From contig WPIO01000049.1 of the NCBI GenBank assembly GCA_009760855.2, positions 1,662,501 through 1,724,500 of the forward strand: DNA of 62,000 nt, written 5' to 3'. This document shows positions 55,606 through 62,000 of this stretch, in pieces. A program made the position numbers and the translations under genes. The notes under the pieces were generated by a model. It saw nothing but the letters and a program-made list of their open reading frames with translations, had not been told where the DNA came from and made no database searches. How positions within the stretch are numbered: position 1 is the first letter of the stretch; each line of letters opens with the position of its first letter. The stretch comes from Cristatella mucedo (taxonomy: Eukaryota > Bryozoa > Phylactolaemata > Cristatellidae).

Positions 55606-56604
55606 TTAGTCGTAAGAAAGAGGCAGGTGCCGGTCGGCGGAAAGGAAGGAGGGGGAAAGAGGGAGAGAGAGAACGCACTCGTAGACACACTCGCCCAGCT
55701 GCTGCCGCTGCGTCTCCACGGCCGCCAGCGGCAGCTTGCTAGCTTTATTGCCGCACCTGCATGAGACGTCGGTCACAACGAAATCCACATCGTCTGAGCC
55801 GAGTCCGCTGGCGCGCACCGCGGCAATGGCCGGTGCGATGGCGGTGCCCAGATCGCCCAGAGCCCAGCACATGCTGACGTGAAAGGATGGCTTCGCGTAG
55901 TACACTGGCAAGCCATAGTCAACGAGAACGGAATCCACGGCGGCCACCGCTCGCTGCAGCCCGAGTGCGCCGCGTGCGACGGCTAGAGCCACGAACGTGC
56001 GCGTTCGCTCGTCATTCACGTAGGCCTCGATCCCGGACAGTGTCACGGGAAACGCTTCCAGGCCGTGGAGCGTCTCACCCAGCGACTCCATCAGCGGCAG
56101 TATGCAGTGGTGCCGGATGGCGAAGGTTCGCGACAGGCTGACGTGAATGTCGTCGCACGCGCGAAACACACCGGCCCATCGGCCGCCGCTGGATTGATTG
56201 TGCCGATTGAGCGCTTCGGCCAGAGCCTCGGCCAACTCGCCGAGCTGCTGCTGCACGCACTCGTCGTCGGGCGTGACGCACACGTGCGTCGCCCAGTTGC
56301 CACGCTCGTGGGCGAACGCTCTCTGGCGACCGCCGTGCAGGGCCGGACAGTCCACCGGTTCGCCGCCGCCCGAAAATAGCTGCCGGACGCTGGCAGGCAC
56401 CGGAGGCAGGGCTAGTGGTGCTGCGGCCGCGGATCGCCGAGCTTCGTCTGCCAAGTCGCCCATCAGCTCACGGCGGGAGTCTGCCACTCGGGACGATGCC
56501 GGGGCAGCGGCGGCAGGGTCAGGAAGTGCGTCTAGGCCGGAGGAAGATTCGTCGTCGCCCTCCGATTCTGCATCAGAGCTGTCATACTCGACCAGCTTGT
56601 TCAT
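55606..56604 (-). CDS. USB1: U6 snRNA phosphodiesterase USB1 (Mpn1/C16orf57 family), intronless
   Basis: 332 residues on the minus strand. USB1 is a nuclear 3'-5' exoribonuclease of the 2H phosphoesterase superfamily that trims the U-tail of U6 snRNA and leaves a protected 3' end. The start MNKLVEYDSSDAESEGDDES has the acidic-serine opening typical of USB1, and A at -3 supports this ATG. The family signature HERGNWATHV is at 99-108. The two catalytic motifs are HVSLS (His154, Ser156) and HVSMCW (His242, Ser244), and a TRTFVAL strand is at 201-207. The conserved end is CGNKASKLPLA near 284-294. The last 38 residues run into a GA-rich tract and look like an unconserved extension. The whole gene is one exon. 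Confidence 0.94.
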   Translation of the reverse strand: MNKLVEYDSSDAESEGDDESSSGLDALPDPAAAAPASSRVADSRRELMGDLADEARRSAAAAPLALPPVPASVRQLFSGGGEPVDCPALHGGRQRAFAHERGNWATHVCVTPDDECVQQQLGELAEALAEALNRHNQSSGGRWAGVFRACDDIHVSLSRTFAIRHHCILPLMESLGETLHGLEAFPVTLSGIEAYVNDERTRTFVALAVARGALGLQRAVAAVDSVLVDYGLPVYYAKPSFHVSMCWALGDLGTAIAPAIAAVRASGLGSDDVDFVVTDVSCRCGNKASKLPLAAVETQRQQLGECVYECVLSLPLSPSFLSADRHLPLSYD

Positions 56605-56754
56605 TTTCGCCGTCCGCAGCGGCTGCAGCAGCGATAAGCCAATTGATGGCGAGTTTGTTTCGGCCGCACTGTAAGACCTACTCGTGGACAAAGCCGACAA
56701 TCTGGGCGTCACTCAAGAGAGACAGCAGCACCGTTCTGTACACCAATACGGCAG

Positions 56755-56970
56755 CAAATATAAAGTGAATATAAAGCCCAGAAAGAGATTGAATAAATAA
56801 TATAAATAATACAATATAAAGCCCAAAAAGAGATTGAGTTTTCTCAGGCGGCTAAAGCCTAGAAAGAGATTGATTTTTCTCAGGGCACTATAACAAATCT
56901 CTATAATGTAAAGCGGCGAGAAAGAGATTGGGTTCTCTGAGGCCGCCTTATCAAGTGTATTATAACTAAT
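56755..56970 (+). mobile_element. Array of four LINE 3' tails
   Basis: The motif AAAGC.(C/G)(A/T/G)(A)GAAAGAGATTG recurs at about 56,775, 56,818, 56,864 and 56,909. The last unit is complete (CTCTGAGGCCGCCTTATCAA, GTGTATTAT). It lies 150-370 bp upstream of the USB1 start codon. Confidence 0.75.
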
Positions 56971-56974
56971 TAAA

Positions 56975-58480
56975 GTCCGTCACGTGGCTAGATGGCGCAC
57001 TTTCACAAGTGGCACGATGGTGCAGCTGAGGTACTATGACTCAGCGAAGCGAGTCCACAGGCAGTGAGCAGCTCGTGTATCATTATTATTATTATTACAG
57101 CGATAGCGTTAGATTTGCATTCAAAAGCGAGTGCTTGCCAAGTGTTACGATCAGTACCTCGGAGCGAAACCCAGAAAGATGGCGCCACTCTAAAGTCTTC
57201 AGAACCAAGAAAGAGTGGCGGTCAGGAAAACCCAAAGCCAACGACGGTATGAAAAGCAGATTCTTCGCTTTCCACGAACTATTGTACTGGCTTAAAGAAG
57301 TAACGCCGATGGCAGATTTTGTCTTCCCTTGAGCTACATAGAAGCTTCAGGGTGCGAAGCATCAGCCGGGCGCCATCCACATTCTTCCCTCCTCAGCATC
57401 GATTCAGCAAATACTTCAACACAGAAGAGGCGCTGGGACAGAAAGAAGACTGGAGGCCGACGGCAGGCTCGGCGACCTCTTCACCCAATGATCTCCTTTT
57501 CTTTTGCCTACCCGGTGAACGGTGACTTTGCATCGGCTACTGCATATGCATATGTACAGGTCCAAATTATAACTGTGGTATTGGCTAGGGCTTCACAGCT
57601 TGATTTATTGCATATAGCGCCATGACCCTTCCAAGGAATGCATGCGCTGCTGGTAGCACAGGGTAAGACGGATGCGTCACGATTTCCTTGGGCGTTGAAC
57701 CCACGGCCTGCTCTAGACATTTCAAGTCTTAGAAAACTAGGACTTAGCCCCAAGATTCGAAAAACGTAGATTGAACATGGACCAATTTCGACAGAAATGC
57801 ACAGCAACGTACAGATTCGTGATGATTAAATGCCAATACAAAGAATTTCAAAATGCAGCCTTTGGCCGAAGCTTCTTTCTACCAGCAATCGTCCGAAAAA
57901 ATGTTATTGTGGCTGAACTGGCAACCCTGCACGGAATATCGTAGCGCCGGCAAAAAAAAGAGTCAACATCGGAACTAGTACCGCCGATGCCTAACACAAG
58001 ACCATGGCCTACTCACTAATTAATTATGATGGAGTAGATTCGATGCTGGCAAACCTGCTTTGGTGTAATTCGATCTGCTTATTTGTTTTCACGGCAAGAC
58101 AAAAGGATTTGCATTCATTAAAAACACCCAAATAGATCAACATTAATGCATTAGGGAAATGACTACCACATAAGGTTTCACAGGAGATGACTGAGGCAAA
58201 CCCACTAGGAGCTCACTAGCAAGTCAGCTAGAAACAGCTGTTTGCAACTAGTCAGTAGCATGACAATGGAAACAAGCTAGCTTGCACTGGATCACTAAAC
58301 CAAACCAGAAACTTCGTGAGGGTCATCAGCCATACTGCATCAATGCTATCAGCGATATAGACACATTCAATTAAGCCTTGTTCCAGCCAATAACATGCCA
58401 TCCACATGATGCTGGCAAACGGCTTTCACAGTAGGATACAGATAAAATACACTGATGACTTCTGCACACTATATACAAAT
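56975..58480. other. Intergenic sequence without recognised features
   Basis: About 1.5 kb with no gene, RNA or named repeat that I can support. Open frames at 57,036-57,332 and 57,329-57,625 look random. Confidence 0.45.
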
Positions 58481-58484
58481 AAGT

Positions 58485-58625
58485 CAGCTGATTCAAGAGC
58501 CTCGTTTGTATACCGGCAGAAGAGCCCTAACGGCTATCACCACTGCTTTCAGTGACAATGGCCCACTGCAGGGCTTGAACCCACAACCTAGGTCACAGAG
58601 TCCATCAACCCTCGTTCACATCTCT
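58485..58625 (-). mobile_element. SINE-A copy
   Basis: Reverse complement of the family: AGCCTCGTTTGTATACCGGC, AGAAGAGCCCTAACGGCTAT, then CAGGGCTTGAACCCACAACC (reversed box B). Confidence 0.75.
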
Positions 58626-58629
58626 CAAC

Positions 58630-59800
58630 CTCTTGCAGATAAGACATAATGTTAACGTCCCTACCCAATGGTTCGGCAACGGCCAAACAGCTCATCCTGC
58701 TGAGTCGGCAGAGACAGACTCAAATCTAAGACGACAGGGTCCAACACAAAACTCTTCGCGATAAAAGACAAGCGATTGACTCGGCTGATCGCTCACGACT
58801 TCTACGGCTGATCCAAGAGAAAATCTTCTGACTTTTGGTCTGACCTTCGACGTTTTGCTCTGACCGTTTGAGCCATTGTCCTGCTGTCGGATGCAATCGC
58901 TCCTCAGAGGAGCTCCGGCGCCCGGAAATCCAGCATCGCACACCGAATCGATTTACACGAGCCGTTCCTTCCATAAGCACTTCCAATACGGTGCAAAAGT
59001 AGGACAACAGAAGAGTAAGAAGAGCCACACGAATCAAAAGGCTGCCACCGACACGAATCAAAAGGCTGCCATCGACTGCCATCGAGTGATCGAAAAGCTA
59101 CCGTCGACTACCATCGAGTCTAACGATTGACTACAAACAACTAGGGCAGGTAACGTCTAACCTTCTGATCGAGTTATACAAAATCCTTTACGAATCCTTT
59201 AGCAAAGAGCAAGGAAGAACTTCCGACCATCCAATATCGGTACAAATAGAAAGTGATGACGACAACCGTCAGAAATACAGTGGACTATGTGCCGTGGGCA
59301 CTCGTGACTCGTGCTGCTTCTTAAGCTCCGGGGCTCGTGCTAAGCGACCCTGCTCAGTATGCAGCAGCAGCAGCAGCCAGCCAGCCAGCGCCAGTGCGCC
59401 AGGCAGGCACTTTGTCCTCACGTTCACGACCTACGTGCCTGCACAGTCTGCCAGATGACCGAGGGGCCGTTCCTCGAGCCAGGCATTTAGGCGCCGCAAA
59501 GCGAGCAGCACATTCTGCGGGAAAAGTAGTCCCAACCGACAGACCGACTTGCTCTAAGGCAGGGCCAGAGTGGCGCTCGCGCCCATCGGTAGCGCACCGT
59601 CCGTCCGTGCCTTTCTGCAGCTCGCCTAAGGCTGCGGCTGTTGAACTGCTGCTGCGCTTCTCCGCAGACAGGGCCAGTTACACGCACGACCTACAGACGC
59701 CCACTGGTGGATATGTCTATGTCGGAGGCGCTTTTGTTCCTCTTCGGCATGCCGATGCCAGTGCCAAACGGACGGAAGCAGGGGTAAGAATCCGACCCTC
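58630..59800. other. Intergenic sequence with a short CGAATCAAAAGGCTGCCA repeat
   Basis: Two or three imperfect ACACGAATCAAAAGGCTGCC units at 59,029-59,075, followed by ACTACCATCGAGT repeats to 59,120. No gene is recognised. The open frame 59,337-59,876 shows no family similarity. Confidence 0.45.
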
Positions 59801-59805
59801 TAATA

Positions 59806-59878
59806 ATAATGATGACACATTTGATATTTCTAGGCACTTTACATCTGCTGCGAAGGAAGCACGGTCGAACGATTAGAT
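59806..59878 (-). mobile_element. LINE tail fragment
   Basis: AATGATGACACATTTGATAT, then CTAGGCACTTTACATCTGCT: the reversed end of the CR1/L2-like LINE, similar to 36,180-36,260. Confidence 0.65.
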
Positions 59879-59950
59879 CGGTGGGGGGATCCTCAGCGAA
59901 AGGGATCGGTGGGGGGATCCTCAGCGAAAGGGATCGGTGGGGGGGATCCT
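59878..59950. repeat. 28-bp tandem repeat, 3 copies
   Basis: Units built on GGTGGGGGGATCCTCAGCGA followed by AAGGGATC, the third truncated. Confidence 0.92.
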
Positions 59951-60482
59951 TCGCCTCCTCTGCACTCACCCAAGCACGCCCGAACCAACATTGAGTGCGG
60001 AGGGCAGACAGACATGAAGAAGGGGACCTAGGTAGCTAAGCCTAGGTTAAAGTTAGCTCACACTTCACGACCCGTGCCACAAGATGAGTAGCAGAGTTGC
60101 GTCAAACCAGCATCACATAAGTCTCTACTGTGTCCGCTTCAAGCGGGATGATAGATCTGATCATAGATCTGATGACAGCTGCGTAAAGGCTTTTCTGCAG
60201 CGCTATGCATGCCCCAGGGTGCAAACGGGGCTGCTGAATCGGCTAGCCATTCATTTTTGCCTTACTCAAAAACGATGCAAACCTGCTAGTCCACCACCAT
60301 GAATTGCCCCGCTTAAATGGCCGAGCTATGCATTGACTATGACAGCTGCTGCTCCATTTCGACTGCAGCGGGTCACGGCTTGGCCTGTGCTCGAGCCTCG
60401 GGGCCGGGGCTGAGAAGTTCCTTCGTCTTGGCGTTGGTGGAACAACACTCGTGCATAAGGGTGTGCTTGCATGCACTTGCAG

Positions 60483-60612
60483 CCGTGATGGCACACTAGG
60501 TAAGGCAGTTGCTATTCACGACCTGGTCTTGAGGTCATGGGTTCGAAGCCTTCGGTGTAGATTCTTTATTGCTGTGGTGACAGCCTGTAAGGCTCTTCTG
60601 CCACTACGACCA
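60483..60612 (+). mobile_element. SINE-A copy, 3'-truncated
   Basis: Begins GTGATGGCACACTAGGTAAG (same as 13,508), then GAGGTCATGGGTTCGAAGCC and the body to AAGGCTCTTCTGCCACTACG. Confidence 0.82.
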
Positions 60613-60614
60613 GC

Positions 60615-61029
60615 TCGAACTGCCTGAGGACTTGCTTCGCTGAGTCATAGCAGTTCCGTCACTGAAGACAACTCTGTGCCAACTTGCCACGTGAGGCAAG
60701 TGCGCCACCTTGACACAAGTGCGCCATCTTGCAGCATGACGGACTTTCTCGCTTTAATTAGTACTAGTAGATATGAAAAGAGGCTGTTTAGTCCGATATT
60801 ACTTTTTTAAGCAACTAAGCTCAGGAAGAGAATTAACCCAAGTCACTGTGGCTGGCTGCCGGCTGGTACCGACGAGCATGAAAGGGTCGGCATGCAGACA
60901 GCACACCCAAACAGGTCTAGCATATTGCTGCTGGAGGGAGGGTAGAGGGAATGAGGGAGGTGAGGACCTGGCATCAACAAGCAGCTAGCTGTAAGCTCTA
61001 AATGTGTCCCAAACAACGAGTGGAACAAA
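60615..61029. other. Intergenic or 3' UTR sequence
   Basis: No recognised feature; it would be 3' UTR if the exon at 61,030-61,354 is real. Confidence 0.35.
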
Positions 61030-61354
61030 TTAGTTACCATCCCCCTCACTATACCTTGGGAGGTGGGACCACTCAACCTCTCCAGTGTGTAGATCGTTCA
61101 TGTTGTCATTAACCGGAAACAATCTGTTAGCTAATGGCACACTAATGATGACTGTTAATAATAACACGCCTCCGGCAGAAACATAGAGATGATAAGCGGA
61201 AAGTTCGATGGGAAAAGGGCAATGTGCGGCACACTTCACACGGGCAATGCGCGTGTCAGCTGAAAGCTCTGCCAGCTGCCGCCGGAAGGCCTTCGCCAGA
61301 AGGCCGTTTTGTGGAGTGCGCACTTTTGTGAAGCATACGAATTTCACGACGATC
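61030..61354 (-). CDS. Possible terminal exon of an unrecognised single-pass membrane protein
   Basis: On the minus strand an acceptor-like CTCTGCCAG (61,355-61,363) opens a frame of 107 codons to TAA at 61,032-61,030. It reads KFVCFTKVRTPQNGLLAKAF, RRQLAELSADTRIARVKCAA, HCPFPIELSAYHLYV, then a hydrophobic helix (GGVLLLTVIISVPLA) and a short acidic tail ending SEGDGN. Residue composition is protein-like and free of simple repeats, unlike nearby open frames. I do not recognise the family. Earlier exons would lie beyond the right edge. It could still be chance. Confidence 0.4.
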
Positions 61355-61564
61355 CTGGCAGAGCACGAAGTATATAGACAGCGCTGCGCAAAGGCATCCG
61401 AGTTGCTCGCCATCAGGCCTAGAAAAAGCAAGCACCAAGGCGCCCCCAACAAGGTGGGGGAGAAAGGGCCGCGCGAGAAAGCTGAAAAATCGCCTGTAGC
61501 CGCACCATCGCACCCAAACGACCACCCAGAATGATGTCGACGGTGAGAAAATGTGTAAGAGTGC

Positions 61565-61625
61565 ACGGTTTGTGTGTGCGTGTGCCTGTGTGCGCGCACA
61601 CGTGTGCGCGCGCGTGTGCATGTGT
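61565..61625. repeat. GT/CG alternating purine-pyrimidine tract
   Basis: TGTGTGTGCGTGTGCCTGTG followed by GCGCGCACACGTGTGCGCGC: alternating sequence able to form Z-DNA, with a self-complementary centre. Confidence 0.85.
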
Positions 61626-61923
61626 GAACCAGCAAGGAAAAAAACAAGGAGAATGATGAGTCGACTTGGGGCCCGATCAAACGCTTCAGCTTCAGGACTC
61701 ATCTCGGCTAAGTGAGCAACCTGATCTAATGGCCTTGACACAGGAGGATCGCTGCCTGCATGCCAATGAGCAAGATGCATGCCTGCGCAGTGGCTAAAAA
61801 CCAAGCAGCACGGGAAAGATGAGCGTCAGAGACTTGCAGATGCGGCTAGCTGCAGACTAGCGGCTGGCGCATCTAAAGGAAGCTACGAGCTACGGCAGAC
61901 GCTCGTGGGATGCGCCATCGGCC

Positions 61924-61932
61924 CTCCTCCTC

Positions 61933-61967
<35 letters not shown>

Positions 61968-61978
61968 CCCCCCCCCCC
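61924..61978. repeat. TCC trinucleotide repeat followed by poly-C (about 23)
   Basis: About eleven TCC units pass into a C run to 61,978. Its near-edge position means the run may also reflect sequencing or assembly limits. Confidence 0.95.
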
Positions 61979-62000
61979 GCTAGGCTGGTAAACGCCTACC

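Noticed and set aside
56198-56674. Plus-strand ORF of 158 codons over USB1
   Set aside because: Antisense shadow of USB1, with no family similarity.
56605-56712. USB1 start 36 codons further upstream (56,712)
   Set aside because: That codon is GTG, not ATG; the family-typical acidic N-terminus starts at the ATG at 56,604, which has a good start context.
55606-56970. USB1 as a retrocopy mobilised by the local LINE, using the adjacent LINE tails as evidence
   Set aside because: The tails lie on the 5' side of USB1 and in the opposite orientation, so they are not the 3' tail of a USB1 retrocopy.
61256-61804. Minus-strand ORFs running through the GT/CG tract at 61,256-61,804
   Set aside because: They read through simple repeat sequence and share no recognisable domain; only the 61,030-61,354 frame looks protein-like.

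Overview
This window looks like nuclear DNA of an animal, probably an invertebrate bilaterian; the species cannot be named from sequence alone. The evidence is split genes with GT-AG introns, metazoan-type families (an FGF ligand, a MICU mitochondrial calcium-uptake regulator, the U6 snRNA exonuclease USB1), very many long dinucleotide microsatellites, and a retroelement load of CR1/L2-like LINEs, tRNA-headed SINEs, Tc1-like transposons and short LTR elements. There is no operon structure.

Layout. (1) Positions 1 to 35,688, minus strand: one long gene for a MICU3-like EF-hand protein. Seven exons can be read (35,688-35,485; 22,754-22,628; 17,433-17,320; 8,937-8,890; 7,683-7,601; 614-514; 142-1). 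All junctions are in phase, and the gene runs off the left edge. Its introns (up to about 12.7 kb) hold most of the microsatellites, including a 1.25 kb CT array and 26 pure CTG units, plus SINEs, LINE fragments and Tc1-like remnants. (2) 36 to 47 kb: a retroelement-dense intergenic block with nested CR1-like LINE fragments, two related small LTR elements (about 1.07 and 1.97 kb, no pol), and the decayed 3' part of an R2/NeSL-like non-LTR element. (3) 47 to 53 kb, plus strand: a GC-rich region leading to a three-exon secreted FGF gene with CCAAT and TATA boxes, preceded by a degenerate tandem repeat. (4) 55.6 to 56.6 kb, minus strand: an intronless USB1 gene with both catalytic HxS motifs. (5) 57 to 62 kb: mostly non-coding DNA with SINEs and, at 61,030-61,354 on the minus strand, a possible terminal exon of an unrecognised one-pass membrane protein.

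The three recognised genes act in different processes: mitochondrial calcium uptake, secreted growth-factor signalling, and U6 snRNA 3'-end maturation. Nothing suggests they work together. The most notable points are the reconstruction of the split MICU3-like gene, a 15-residue insertion and long basic tail in the FGF, a SINE family sharing its 3' tail with the local LINE, two non-autonomous LTR elements (one with a primer-binding site matching initiator tRNA-Met), and an inverted repeat enclosing a self-complementary microsatellite. I found no convincing new multi-gene system.
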